This document shows positions 12,190-23,888 of a stretch of DNA of 64,000 nucleotides, in pieces. Position 1 is the stretch's first letter; every line of letters starts with the position of its first letter. The stretch is from Siderastrea radians (Eukaryota; Cnidaria; Anthozoa; Scleractinia; Rhizangiidae): NCBI GenBank assembly GCA_964017195.1, contig OZ024888.1, positions 10,983,701 through 11,047,700 on the forward strand. The letters are read 5' to 3'. The notes beneath the pieces were generated by a model. The model was not told the origin of the DNA. It saw only the letters and a program-made list of their open reading frames with translations, and made no database searches. The translations under genes and the position numbers were made by a program.

Positions 12190-13035
12190 TAGCGACCAAA
12201 AGTGTCTTCTTCGCGAGCAACTCGGCGAGTAAATGACCAAGAAAAATCACCTTACAGCACTGAGAGTTAAACTAGAGAGAGATTACAACAGCGAAATTGT
12301 TGCAGAGTGTTTGATTTCCTAGGACAAGCAAGGAACTTTGTTGAAAAACTGAAGAAACTCGAACTTAATTAGTCTTTGGCGTTGTGTTTACGATTTCATT
12401 CACCGTCTTCTCTCAACGAATGTTCACAAAAGGTAGGTTTTATACTGAAAACTTTTAAAACCAAAATATCAAGACATGACACAAAATAAAACACAGTAAA
12501 ATTGAAGCGAACCGTTTAATAATTAATGTGTCACACGTTTTCGGTGATTCACTAGCAAAATCAAGCTAAATAAGCACTGACAACCAGAAAGGACGAAATT
12601 TTTCGGCTATATGTTATACAAAATAACATCGTTTTACCTGCAGTCAACGTAGCTCTGTGTTCAAGCAGCTCCAAATGTTCAAACAAAATAAAATGTAATC
12701 CAAAATAAGTCAAATGATCGCTTTCCCAGTTGTTTGATTCATTGTTGTTAAACCACATTCCGTCCGCGGCCTCCACTTTGTTTTGTGCTCGTTTCAACTC
12801 ACTCGCGGCTACAATGCTGAGATCATGCAGCTTCAATCCGCTTTGGAGGATGAATACGACAGTTTTTTTTCACACAACATTAATCTTATACCACATCTTA
12901 GAGCGATAATTGGAAGACTTCTTCAAAAAATTATTCTCGTACGTTCACTTCGGAGCAATTTCATTGATTCATTCAGCTGTACAAAGAAACGCTGCAACTA
13001 CGCGGCAACACTTCGCAAGGTTTTGGCGCCCTTTT
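12190..13035 (+). repeat. Dispersed repeat family R1, copy B
   Basis: Second copy of the repeat at 10660, same strand, about 1.5 kb downstream. It shares CGCGAGCAAC, AAAATAAAACACAGTAAAATTGAAG, ACATCGTTTTACCTGCAGT, CCAAATGTTCAAA, CTTTCCCAGTTGTTTGATTC, CAGCTTCAATCCGCTTTGG and CGCAAGGTTTTGGCGCC with the copy at 24000, to which it is closer than to copy A. Hairpin H2 follows it, as H1 follows copy A, so the repeat plus hairpin may have been duplicated together. Confidence 0.62.
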
Positions 13036-13255
13036 CTTTCAGTCATGTGATCGATTATTGTTACGTTTTTTTCTCTTTAATTTCTCTTTTTTTTTCTCTT
13101 TTTTCTTGGTTTTTATGTTAACCAGTGCCTGAGTTTTGAATCAACTGTGCACTGATTCGTATTGCTTATAATTTACAGTTTCAACGGAAGCGAAATGGAA
13201 CTGCGGCATCCTGCGATAAACTACTATTTCGGCATTTCCACTCGCTCTGTTATAA

Positions 13256-13382
13256 AACAATTGGTTCATGCTTTTAGCTGCACTTGGGAAGTTTGGAGAG
13301 CACTACGCTTCTCTCGTGCTCTCCAAACTTCCCGCGTGCATTCATAACTCAATGTACGCACGCTAAGCATGAACCAATTGTT
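13256..13382. repeat. Foldback hairpin H2, half of the apex deleted
   Basis: Starts AACAATTGGTTCATGCTT and ends with its complement AAGCATGAACCAATTGTT. The inner arm GGAAGTTTGGAGAGCAC pairs exactly with GTGCTCTCCAAACTTCC. Between them lie twelve bases reading TAC, GCTTCTC, TC. That is the loop, the right half of the small stem and the right TC of the apex found in H1 and H4, so the left half appears to be lost. The arms differ from H1, but the AACAATT ends are the same. Confidence 0.65.
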
Positions 13383-14865
13383 AAAAATCGTGACGGGAGA
13401 TGCATATTGTAATTGTAATTCAATTATCATGCAAAAACCCAGGGCATTCAACTTGTTGTTTCCTACGTCTAATAATATATTCTCGCTGAGTCTGAATTTG
13501 CATCCAGCAGTTGCCTTTTCCTGTTTCTCAGAAAAATGTTCAAACAATTAATTCTCCCTTTAAAAATTTATATGAAATACAACTTGTTTTTATCCTCTTA
13601 CACTGTTACTGATAAATATTGCAAAATAGCGTAAATTATTAGTTTTTGCGAAAAAAACTTCTTGCGATAAGTAATAAGCTGCCTTAAATCATTTTGATTG
13701 AACCGACAAACCATCAAATTCACATAGATATTTCAAGCTCTTATGAAGTTGAGATCCTAATTTGTCTAAGTTCTATTTGAGTTAAATTGAAGTTGAAATG
13801 AATGTCTCGAAAAGTTTGATGGAAACAAATTTTGTCAAAGTGATTAAGGTTTTTTTTTTCATTAAAAAATGTCAAGTCGAGTGAGTCCAGAAGAAACTCA
13901 ACTGAAAGGCACGAATAGCTGCATGGACATGACGCACAAGGACTGGGCGGAATCCTCAATGATTTCGGCTGGTACGCTTAATGAACGTGGTTTGACCGCA
14001 ATTCCAAACGACAATCACGGAACAGAAGACATGTTCAATGTTATAGATGGGATATACAGTCCTGTACTAAAAATAATGAAGCTGTTGGGAATATACTACG
14101 GAGAGACGTCTCTCAGCAATTTGTCGAACGGGCCTTCGATTGTTTCACTCCTTTGTTGCTGTTTTGTGATGGCAAGCATTTGGTTTAACTTTGCCATGGC
14201 TTTGATCAGTGTTTGCATGGAAGGCGTTTCCGTACTTGGAACGTTCTACACGTTAACAGCGTTTTTCCTTTGGTCCTTGAATGGAGCACTCGCTGGAACA
14301 GTGTGCATGACTACTGTAGCGCTGCCGTTGATAGATAGAAAGACATCACGTTTTGAAACATCTCTGCGAAACGTGGTCAAACACAAAGCTAACTTACAGA
14401 GGGCGCATGTTTCATCGAGAAAGGACTAATTCTGACAGCTCCAGTGTTTTTTATTTCAGCCTCCTTTCACATAATAGCCTTTTATAACACTCCGGAATTA
14501 TGAATCGCGACGCACAAGCTAAGCCCTGGAATGACATGTACGCTTTGAAGGTTTTTTCTTTAGTTTCCCTGATCTATACTGGTGGTATCTGGGTATTTCC
14601 AAGTGTCCTTTTCTCTGTTACGTGCCTATAACACTGGAAAAGTTGAAAATTTACATACTATGTAAATAACATGTAAATAACATGTAAAAGGGTAAAAAGA
14701 TACTGTAAAAAGTAAATTTACATGATTTTTGGACTTTTACATGTTCTCAAAAGATACTGTAAATATCATGTAAATTTTGGCGTTGAAACATGTAAATCGA
14801 AAGAAAGATACTGTAAATATTGTAAGGCAAAAGAACACATATCATGTAAATAACATGTAAATTTA

Positions 14866-15392
14866 TAAGAGCGAGCCTGCCGAGATCCTGTAAATACCAT
14901 GTAAATCGAAAAAGGGTGGCTGCCAAGATCCTGTAAATAACGTTGTAAATACCATGTAAATTGAAAAGGGGGGGGCTGTCGAGACCCTGTAAATACCATG
15001 TAAATTAAAAAAGGGGGGCTGTCGAGATCCTGTAAATAACATTGTAAATACCACGTCAATTGAAAAAGGGGGCTGTCGAGATCCTGTAAATACCACGTAA
15101 ATTGAAAAAGGGGGGCTGTCAAGACCCTGTAAATACCATGTAAATTGAAAAAGGGAGGCTGTTGATATCCTGTAAATATCATGTAAATCCAAAAAGGGGG
15201 GCTGTCGAGATCCTGTAAATACCACGTAAATTGAAAAAGGGGGGCTGTCAAGACCCTGTAAATACCATGTAAATTGAAAAAGGGAGGCTGTTGATATCCT
15301 GTAAATATCATGTAAATCCAAAAAGGGGGGCTGTCGAGATCCTGTAAATACCGCGTAAACTAATAAAGGGAGGCTGCCCAGATCCTGTAAAT
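14866..15392. repeat. 43-bp minisatellite M1, first array
   Basis: About 11 units of roughly 43 bases, of the form ATCCTGTAAATACCATGTAA, then ATTGAAAAAGGGGGGCTGTCG. Some units carry an extra internal TGTAAATAACGT. The TGTAAAT...CATGTAAAT part repeats the subterminal motif of the enclosing CACTA-like element. Long minus-strand open frames here (14766-15311, 14863-15429) are only the repeat read through and are not genes. Confidence 0.85.
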
Positions 15393-16554
15393 CATGAGGA
15401 ACTTTGGCCATGAAAAAAATTCGCAGCATGCATTCATTAAAAGCGTTATTTTACGCCAATCATTTCTGTCAGCAATGAAGAGAATTATATCAACACGTGC
15501 GATCGGTATGTGTCCTTGCGGTTACTTAACAGCATGCCTACATTAAGATTATGAGAAAGGCGATCACGCCGTGAAGTAAAAATTATTACAGGAAAGAACG
15601 AGCGCAGTCAGCGCAAGTGCGTGGATTTTCAGGTAAGTTTGTCTGTTTTTCGGGTAACCTCCTTTTGGCTCTGTCGAATGCCAGCGACACAAAGGGTTTA
15701 GGTCGCACGACTTGTCACCAAACGCCAGGAAACGAAATCTAGAACAGGCCCAGAGAAGTATTCAGACTTGTCACGCCGTCGTTTCAGTTTTATGGTATAT
15801 TTTCCTTGCTAGACCGCCACTATAGTCCTTTGTGACAATTAAAACCGGCTGATGCATGCAATTGCGATTATAGTAGATTTTCCTGGACAGGCTGTAAAAA
15901 GAGAGTTTTAATCAGTTTGTGTAAGAATTATCTGGCAGGAATTTATTTCAACGTTACGTAAGCCTGCAAATTCTCCTCGATGCTTCTTAGAAAACTGAAA
16001 GTTCATAGTTGTTTTTACTAAGCTGCGTTGCTGATTTGCATGTAGGTCGAGCAAGAACCCGACATCGATCAAATTTTTAGGCTACTGACTTTTATGTGAA
16101 GAAACGTATGTAAGAGGACCCACGGGACGTGGTGGCGCTTTCACGACTCGATTATAATTTATTCGAGCTACACTAGTATCATGTATTAAACCTTTCCCAG
16201 CCGCGAGTCATTGCGTTTCCTTTTGATATTTTACTTACTTTATTCCAAGTATAGAAGGTTTCCAACCTAAATACCTACTTGTAGCGACTGCTTGGGTAAT
16301 ACCAGGCTTTCTTCAAAACATTATATTGAATTTGTGTTTTGCGTGTAACACAATGGTGGCGGAAGTGTAAGGTTTTGAAAATCGCGCGCGTCTTAACGAC
16401 GACCGCTCCACGAAGCTATGGAATCGAGACAAAAAGAGACGAGAGACCTTTGGTAAGTGGCAATAAGAATTACAATTTTAAATACGTGTATTCCTTAAGG
16501 CGAAATATTCGCATCGCGCTCTAGCTTTATTCTGATTTTCTCACAAAATATGCT

Positions 16555-17372
16555 GTACCTGGAAACTTGATCGCTATCGTTACGCTTTGTTTTCCTCGGG
16601 TATGATATACCTGGAAGCATTACTTTTAACATCGCGCTTTATTTTATTCTGTCTTCCTTGGGTAGCATATACCTGGAAGCGGAATGTCTAACATCGCTTT
16701 AAAGCTTATTCTGTCTTCCTTGGGTAGCGTATACCTGGAAGCGGAATTTCTAACATCGCTCTTTAGCTTATTCTGTCTTCCTTGGGTAGTATATACCTGG
16801 AAGCAGAATTTCTAACGTCGCTTAATATAGCTTAGTCTGTCTTCCTTGGGTAGCATATACCTGGAAGCAGAATTTCTAACATCGCTTAATATAGCTTAGT
16901 CTGTCTTCCTTGGGTAGCATATACCTGGAAGCGGAATGTCTAACATTGCTTTAGAGCTTATTCTGTCTTCCTTGGGTAGCGTATACCTGGAAGCGGAATT
17001 TCTAACATCGCTCTTTAGCTTATTCTGTCTTCCTTGGGTAGTATATACCTGGAAGCGGAATTTCTAACGTCGCTTAATATAGCTTAGTCTGTCTTCCTTG
17101 GGTAGCATATACCTGGAAGCAGAATTTCTAACATTGCGCTTTAGTTTATTCTGTCTTCCTTGGGTAGCATATACCTGGAAGCGGAATGTCTAACATTGCT
17201 TTAGAGCTTATTCTGTCTTCCTTGGGTAGCGTATACCTGGAAGCGGAATTTCTAACATCGCGCTTTAGCTTATTCTGTCTTCCTTGGGTAGCATATACCT
17301 GGAAGTGGAATGTCTAACATCGCTTTATAGCTTATTCTGTCTTCCTTAGGTAGCATGCATATACCTGGAAAA
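16555..17372. repeat. 62-bp minisatellite M2 with higher-order structure
   Basis: About 13 units of 62 bases, each containing TCTGTCTTCCTTGGGTAGC and ATATACCTGGAAGC and then a variable half (ATTTCTAACATCGCT...). The variable halves are not random. A type (GGAATGTCTAACAT), a type (GGAATTTCTAACATCGCTCTTTAG) and a type (AACGTCGCTTAATATAG) recur in the same order, giving a period of about four units (about 250 bases). No open frame. It lies inside the CACTA-like element, between the two M1 arrays. Confidence 0.85.
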
Positions 17373-17753
17373 TTCTGTTATTTGTGCAATAAAAAAGAAG
17401 CAAAACAAAACAAAAGATTAACCGATTGCCAGGTTTTCATTTATTATTAATGTACATTGAATGTTAAGTTGTATTACGACTCTAAAATCATCATATTTTT
17501 TGAAAACCTTTTTCCCGGTCTTACAGGTAGCGGGGCGGAGAATTTATTCAATTCAATATTACCGGTTACACAATTGTATTCTTGAGTTTACCAACATTAG
17601 TGTTGTATCTTCATTTATCCGGAAATTGAGGTTACTTTCATTTCCGTTTAGGAGAGCTTGAATTACTTTTTTGTGGGCGTTTGCCTGATTTCCTAGTGTG
17701 TTCAGCTAAAACCTCAAGAGACGGAGAGGTGTCAAACCTTGGCTTTGAATTAC

Positions 17754-17806
17754 TTATGCAAATTAGCTGGCTGCACATTGAATGTGCAGCCAGCTAATTT
17801 GCATAA
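17754..17806. repeat. Perfect 53-base palindrome (26-bp arms, 1-base centre)
   Basis: The left arm starts TTATGCAAATTAGCTGGCTG and ends CACATT. A single G follows, then the exact complement ending AATTTGCATAA. There is no mismatch in 26 pairs. It lies just before the second M1 array inside the CACTA-like element. The apex motif of hairpins H1-H4 is absent. Confidence 0.9.
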
Positions 17807-17841
17807 CATTTTTTCGCACCTCAAAGCTTGTCATGCACATA

Positions 17842-18092
17842 AATTAAAAAAGGGGGGCTGTCATTATCCTGTAAATATCATGTAAATCGAAAAAGGGGGG
17901 CTGTCGATATCCTGTAAATGCCATGTAAATTGAAAAAGAGGGGCTCTCGAGATCCTGTAAATATCATGTAAATCGAAAAAGGGGGGCTGTCAAGACCCTG
18001 TAAATATCATGTAAATTGAAAAAGGGGGGCTGTCAATATCCTGTAAATACCACGTAAATTGAAAAGGGAGGGCTGTCAAGATCCTGTAAATA
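17842..18092. repeat. 43-bp minisatellite M1, second array
   Basis: About six further units of the repeat at 14866, with the same CTGTAAATATCATGTAAAT and AAAAAGGGGGGCTGTC blocks, same strand. The two arrays are separated by 2.4 kb holding minisatellite M2 and the perfect palindrome. Confidence 0.82.
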
Positions 18093-18347
18093 ACTTATAC
18101 AGACGTCAGTAAATAAAAATGTGTAATAAAAATACATACAAACTTTATTGTTTCATTCTGCCCAATTCAATAAAAATTATAATTCGAACTATGTGCTTTC
18201 AAAATATTTTCACATCAATATAACAGGTTTGTTAAATGTATAAATATCCTTGTATTTCGATTCAAATGGTAATAATTGTTGTTTTCGACCAATTGAGTTA
18301 TTTTAAAAGATACTATACATTTGTAGTAATCATTCTCACAATTTGTT

Positions 18348-18485
18348 ATATATGTTGTAGTTCAATTTTATTCTTGGTTCAATTTTTATTTTGCTTTGTT
18401 CTTTTTTATGTTAATATATGATAATGAATATGAAACAAAAGAAAATAAAAATTGAACCAAGGATAAAATTGAACTACAACATATA
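18348..18485. repeat. Foldback hairpin, ~50-bp AT-rich arms
   Basis: The left arm starts ATATGTTGTAGTTCAATTTT and continues through TTGGTTCAATTTTTATTTT. The right arm has the complements AAAATAAAAATTGAACCAAG and AAAATTGAACTACAACATAT. The loop is about 35 bases and AT-rich. No conserved apex. The short frame at 18236-18421 only reads through the arm. Confidence 0.75.
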
Positions 18486-18583
18486 CACCCAATTGAAAAA
18501 ACGTTGTCAGGTGAAAAGCATAAATCAGTGATGATGCAACCCAATGGTGGGTGCTCCAAGAATTATGAATGGTTTGAGAAGTC

Positions 18584-18727
18584 ATATCAAAAACTCGAAA
18601 GAGTGTTTCATCAAGTATCCAAACACCTCAAAGTCGGTCAAAAAAACTTGGCTGCGCCTCGTTTTTTCAACCCACTTCTCGGGGTTTGGATATCCTGATG
18701 AAACACTCTTTCTCCTGTTTGATATAT
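18584..18727. repeat. Foldback hairpin H3 with conserved apex
   Basis: The left arm includes AAAGAGTGTTTCATCAAG and TATCCAAAC. The right arm includes the complements GTTTGGATATCCTGATGAA and ACACTCTTT. The apex is AAAAAAC, then TT, GGC, loop TGC, GCC, TC, GTTTTTT. This is the H1/H4 arrangement with TT facing TC. The arms share nothing obvious with H1, H2 or H4. It lies inside the CACTA-like element. Confidence 0.7.
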
Positions 18728-19557
18728 TACTTCAAAATGTTACCTTGCTATGAGTATTAGTAAATAATTTTTGCACGTATTGCTCGAATGTTGAGCGGAA
18801 TCCGTCTTAAAGTGTCAAGATACATGTATCTGTTCTGTAGATGCCGACATCATATTTTACAGCATCAACTTTCGCAAAAGAAAAGTAAAGTTCATTGAAC
18901 TAGATCTGATCGAATTGTTGTTCTGTACCACATTTTCCGGTTAAGTGGACAAGTGCTTACAACTTGGGGCTCACAGACACAGCATTCATTTTAGTATTTG
19001 TAAGTTTAGAATTTGGTACTCAGTACATTGTGGAGTGGTATTCGGTGATGGTTTACACACCCAAAGTAGTACACCCATCGGAGAAGAATCAGTCTCATCA
19101 ACAGAAATGTATTTGTACATTGTGTAAGGTCGACTTATGAATGCTGTTAAATTTGTACCTTAGTTGAACCCTGGTTTTTATAACCAAGAAAATATGTTAC
19201 GTGTAAGCAAAGTTCAATTGCACATCACAAATTAGTACCGGTAGGTAAATCGATAGTTACGAGGTTATCATAGGTGATAAGTTCTCCATTGTTTTTACAT
19301 TTTACTACATTTCTCAAACAGAACCTGTCCTAGGGAACTCAGTAGGTCTTGTTTAGGTGTCCGTGGCATGCAAGGAATGCAGTGATCCTTGCACAATGGT
19401 TTCAGTCTTTTTAATGTGACAGAGGAAACCTGTCTCTCTTTTGAAAAGTGAAGGGCAATCACAATTTCTTGGTCTCTTTGAACCTGGAAGAGAAATGTGA
19501 TTAACAGTAATTATAAGCACAGACACTTGACTAATTAATAATTATAGTACCCACTTA

Positions 19558-20386
19558 CAGTCAAACCGGATGTTCTTTTCCGGGTAACTTTGCAAACTTC
19601 CGCCGCAACATTGGTATTTTGATTGACAACTTGGTTGGAACAATTTGCAACCGCCGCGAACAACTTGCTTGCTTCAGTTGCGAAGTTGTGTCATTTGAAA
19701 GCTGTGTCGCTAGTTTTCTCGGCAAACTCCTTTTTAAATTGAAACTTTGATTTGGAATATTACCCAGCTGGTGAAATTAGAGTTCTGTCATGCGAATGAC
19801 AACGTGAGGCAAATTTATTTAAAGCAACAACGACAAATCTTACATGTGATATAAAACAAAACAGGAAATTTAAACCACAACATATTGTCTACAAAAGTAA
19901 CTCTATCTCAACAGCGGATCTCATAGCTTTTCACTAAATAAAATAGTTTTTAGTCGTCAGTTTTTCTAACACGAAAAATTATTTTTATGATATTCTGAGC
20001 AACATTTATAATATTGCAAACTTTAATAGGAATTTGAAGAGAAATCTACACAAATAAACTTGCAACTGTACTGGCCGACGTGGGCAACTTCAAAGCTTCA
20101 TTCCTGTCATTTAGTTCACAAAATTACTCTTGCATCTGCATTATTGCAGCAACTAACCTCGCTTGTTCCTAGTGGTGCAGCTTTCTTTTTTTTTTTGGTA
20201 GTACAAGCTCAGTTTTCTGATTTCAAAAGCAATCTGCCGAGGAATCTACACAAACTAATTCGCAAGCTGAAGCGAGCAAGTTGCTCGCGGCGGTTGCAAA
20301 TTGCTCCGAGCAAGTTGTCAATCAAAATACCAATGTTGCGGCGGAAGTTTGCAAAGTTGCCCGGAAAAGAACATCCGGTTTGACTG
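19558..20386. mobile_element. ~830-bp TA-flanked TIR element (Tc1/mariner-like, non-autonomous)
   Basis: Both ends read TA followed by CAGTCAAACCGGATGTTC, in opposite orientation (19556 and 20388). Inverted similarity continues inward for roughly 180 bases (for example TTGCAAACTTCCGCCGCAAC and TTTGATTGACAACTTG on both arms). CAGT-type ends flanked by TA fit Tc1/mariner, but the family is inferred from the ends only. No transposase. It is nested in the CACTA-like element. Confidence 0.7.
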
Positions 20387-20528
20387 TAATACAGACACCC
20401 GGTCAAAACCTGCATTTTCTTGCACACTTAATTCACTACATGGTTATTAATAAGTACACACCAAACTGAATTACATTCAAGATATTCAGCACATTCAAAA
20501 ACGTTGTCGGGAGAAGACCACAAACCAT

Positions 20529-20562
20529 TAAAATAAATAAATAAATAAATAAATAAATAAAC
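20529..20562. repeat. (AAAT)n microsatellite
   Basis: About eight uninterrupted AAAT units. Confidence 0.9.
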
Positions 20563-20627
20563 GATACGACCGAGTGGTTTGCTGGGAAACATCTGAACTA
20601 TTTACTGATTTGCATTTTGAAAGCCGT

Positions 20628-20942
20628 TCACTTGCACTGTTTGTCTGTTTTGATATCGCACTTTGTGTGTCCGTCACTCATGTACCCGGCAGTGGACGAA
20701 TGGTTGGTGGCAGGACTTTGTTCTACCAAATAGATTTCCAGCAAAAATTGCTTTAACTCAGGTACGGATGCAAACTTTGGCAAATTTCGCACCGTGTAGC
20801 ACTTAAATTGGCCCTTGTTGGCCAATTTGGCCGCTTTCATGTAGGCTTGCACAGTTTCCATTGCCATGTGCAACTCGCTGGGATCAACATCAGTCACAAG
20901 AGAACAGGCTTGTGTTTTGAATATGCAAATGATAATATACAT
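20628..20942 (-). other. Possible coding remnant repeated elsewhere in the window
   Basis: A minus-strand frame of 104 residues containing LVTDVDPSELHMAMETVQAY, then KLANKGQFKCYTVRNLPKFA and SVPELKQFLLEIY. The composition looks like real protein. A second copy of the DNA occurs at 56620-56800, where VRNLPKFAS is again readable on the minus strand but the rest is broken by frame changes. I do not recognise the family. The repetition suggests part of a mobile element or of a multicopy gene captured by one. It lies between other elements inside the CACTA-like insertion, with no visible introns or start context. Confidence 0.4.
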
Positions 20943-21602
20943 CTACCCAAAAATCCGTCGGGTCTCATCGTCAATGGTTTATACTTTTCACCCGACAACA
21001 TTTTTTCAATCAGGTGTATTTATTTAGGAATGACTTTCACTAATAACAGATAGATTTCATTAATGGATCAAAATTTCAATTTCACATAGCATATTGTAAT
21101 ATTCCAATGATATCCAGTACCATAATTTCAAATAACTGTTGAGTGGTTTGTTACTAGTGTCAGGCAAATGGTCACATTCTGAGTATTTTGACTGTGATGA
21201 ATTGTCTGCAGAGAAATGGTGTTGTGACATTTATCCAACACACTAAAAGGCTGGCATTGAGCTTTTAAGGCAATGGTTAAAACTTTTTTTTCAAGTAATC
21301 TTAAAACTAATTTTCAGAAAACTTACTTTTACATAATTATATTAAAGAGTAATAAATTAATACATGAATACTTACAAGCCCTGTTTGCAACAACTTCAGG
21401 GAATCAGTTTTTATGGCATCCTGCCTTTCCTTTTCATAATCAGAATTCCAGAATTCACCTAAAAGGTAAATTTGAAGGATTCCCCTTGAATGAAATGTTT
21501 ACATGCATGTACATAAAAAGAGCTGAAAGACTAAGTCAAAAAGGCAAATGGTACTAAACTATGAGATGATAATGACCACCACAGTTAATGATATCAACTT
21601 AT

Positions 21603-21675
21603 GCAGCTGATAAAAGAACAACCTGAAAAAACTTCAGGCTTGAATTTTCTTCAGGTTGTTTTTTTTATCAGCTGC
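21603..21675. repeat. Short foldback hairpin
   Basis: GCAGCTGATAAAAGAACAAC with CTGAA pairs with TTCAGGTTGTT and TTTTATCAGCTGC around a 22-base loop that itself contains CTTCAGGC. One or two bases bulge. The H1-H4 apex is not present in recognisable form. Confidence 0.75.
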
Positions 21676-22144
21676 TTAAGTAGATATTTTTTGTGGAATA
21701 AGGGTCCTCTGTGCATTTTTATGCAAATCAGCCTTATATTCATCATTTTTCAAACACAGCATCCATGTTACAGAGATACGGCTAACATATTATATGTCAG
21801 CAACCAAATTTTAAGCCATCAACAAAAGCCTGGTGTACACTATTTGCCTTGATTTCATTGTGCAATAAAAAACAGTGATTTGATGGTTAGTCACTGCTAA
21901 GGCATAAATTTATCTTGTACAGAGGCCTAATTTTGTTCTCAAACTAACCCAGTCATGTGTTCCTGTCAGTTACAAACAAATGAATTCATTAATGGATATT
22001 TTTTTGCAATAAGTGGCTCTTGAAATGAACAATTCAAAGTGAAACTTGATCTGATATTCCATAATAGTTAATGCATGACTTCCAGCCTCAGGTCAGGGTG
22101 AGAGTTTGACTGACTTCGATTTGCATAATTACACAACCTATTAA

Positions 22145-22542
22145 GGATGGTGCCTCCTAATACAGATGTACTTTTGCAAAGGTTATGACTATGGGGAAAA
22201 AGTAGATCTTAGCAAGGGCTATTGGAATCCAGAGAGAAAAATGTGGGTAACCACGCATTTTTTAGAGATAATTAAGGAACCATAATTCTAAAAAGGCATT
22301 AAAATACAAAGAATGTAGGGCAATTTCTTTCCAAACTTGAGCTCTATTATCTCTGAAAAATTCATGGGTCCCCCAATTTCTTTTTGGATTCCGATAGCCT
22401 TTGCTAAGATCTGCTCTTTCCACATAGACATAAACTGTGCAAAAATATTGTTGTATTAGTGGGCAATTTCCTTAAGAAATCTGAATAATCATGTACCAAG
22501 ATGCGCAGAACGTATGGGCAGTAACAAAAGGAGGCACCATCC
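22145..22542. mobile_element. ~400-bp TTAA-flanked foldback MITE
   Basis: TTAA at 22141-22144 and 22543-22546 flanks exact inverted ends GGATGGTGCCTCCT/AGGAGGCACCATCC. Inner arms also pair: GATCTTAGCAAGGGCTAT and GGAATCC against GGATTCCGATAGCC and TTTGCTAAGATC. So the whole element folds back. TTAA with purine-purine ends is again compatible with a Kolobok-type mobiliser. It carries no gene. Confidence 0.78.
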
Positions 22543-22798
22543 TTAAGAATATGTAAATACCAGGCCTGGTGTTTGAGTTCTCTCAACATTTATGCATTGA
22601 AAAAAGTGGGCAGCGAAGAGAAAAGAGAATAAAAATAAAGAGATGTAAAAATAAAGAAATGTAACTGACTGTTACAGCCAGATTATGCAAATTGTAAACC
22701 TGTCAAATTCTTACTCCGGCTGGGTGCCAGAAGCCATTCATTAGTTTGTTATTGACAGGAATGCATGACCAGGTTTGAGTAACCAATGATTCGGTAAA

Positions 22799-22970
22799 CA
22801 GGGCTGTCATTAAGCTTTGAGTCACCTGTTATCTTGAACTTCACACCCATAACAAACTTGTAAGTAAATTGTAAGGACAAGAAACTGAGTTTACCCATAA
22901 CATTGAGGTCCCATCATGAATACTCAGCCATAACAGGTGTTGCGGTTTACGGCCCTTAATGACAGCCCTG
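22799..22970. mobile_element. 172-bp hAT-like MITE
   Basis: Inverted ends CAGGGCTGTCATTAAG and CTTAATGACAGCCCTG. A CAGGG start is common in hAT elements, which make 8-bp duplications. The flanks share only GGTA (GGTAAA left, GGTATA right), so the duplication is not clean. Confidence 0.62.
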
Positions 22971-23038
22971 GGTATACACTGATCACACTAATAGATGTTA
23001 CCTGTCTGTCTGACAGAAACAGATGGGATATAAGGTGA

Positions 23039-23250
23039 TGTGGTCACTCACAATGGTACAGCAGCTTGACAATCTGACAAAAAAACTGTCACTAGCAAAC
23101 CGTACCAAGCATAAAGATCTCACATTATGAAATTAAATGTATAAACATGATAAAATCCATATTCAGAGTCAATGTGGTCACTCGTAAATAGTACAGCAGC
23201 TTGAAGATCTAACAACAAAGCCATCACTAGCAAACTGTACCAAGTACCTG
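23039..23250. repeat. Tandem duplication, unit ~133 bases
   Basis: TGTGGTCACTC, ACAGCAGCTTGA, CACTAGCAAAC and GTACCAAG recur with a spacing of about 133 bases. The second unit is interrupted after GTACCAAG. Its expected continuation (GCATAAAGATCTCA, AACATGATAA) is found at about 25093, on the far side of the inverted-repeat block 23257-25087. That block is therefore an insertion. Confidence 0.65.
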
Positions 23251-23888
23251 ATGTGACCAATCGAACTTTTCAGTAATCAAACTCAATCAAACCCAATCAA
23301 ACTAAATCGAATGACTAGGTTTGATTGGTTTGGAAATCGAACACAATCGAACTAAAGAAATTGTGTGAAAATTTGATTGTGTTCAATTTTCAAACCCAAT
23401 CGAGCCAATCGAACAAAAAAAACTCATTCAAAATATATAAGTTACTTGAACAGTATGGTTCACAATGTGAGAACAACTTACGAATTAAGTTCATCAGGCA
23501 GCAGAAGAGTATATAAATTTCAATTCACCCCAGCTATTTTAAATTTTCATATATGATTCATTTATTTCTTATCAGCATATGTAATCTTTACAATAACCCA
23601 CGCGAAATTCAATGAACCAAGCCGATGATGTGGAAAGAGTTGGCATTGTAAGCTGCCGAGAAAAACTTGCATCTCCCCAGATTTGGCTCTGCCACCTCTA
23701 TTTTCAATGGAATGTTATCCCACACCGATCATGTTTTGTGATTGCCTAGCAGTCGAACTGAATCGAACCTTATCGAACACAATCGAACCTGATCAATGTT
23801 CGATTGCTCCATTTTTTTATGAGAGCTCGACTGAGTTTGATTACCGAACCCAAGCGAACCCAATCATATGATTGAGGTCGACTGGGTT

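Noticed and set aside
14766..15429. Two long overlapping minus-strand open frames (181 and 188 codons) with repeated PPFxxLHGIYRV-like text
   Set aside because: They are the 43-bp minisatellite read through; 43 is not a multiple of three, so the same words appear in several frames. No start context or conservation.
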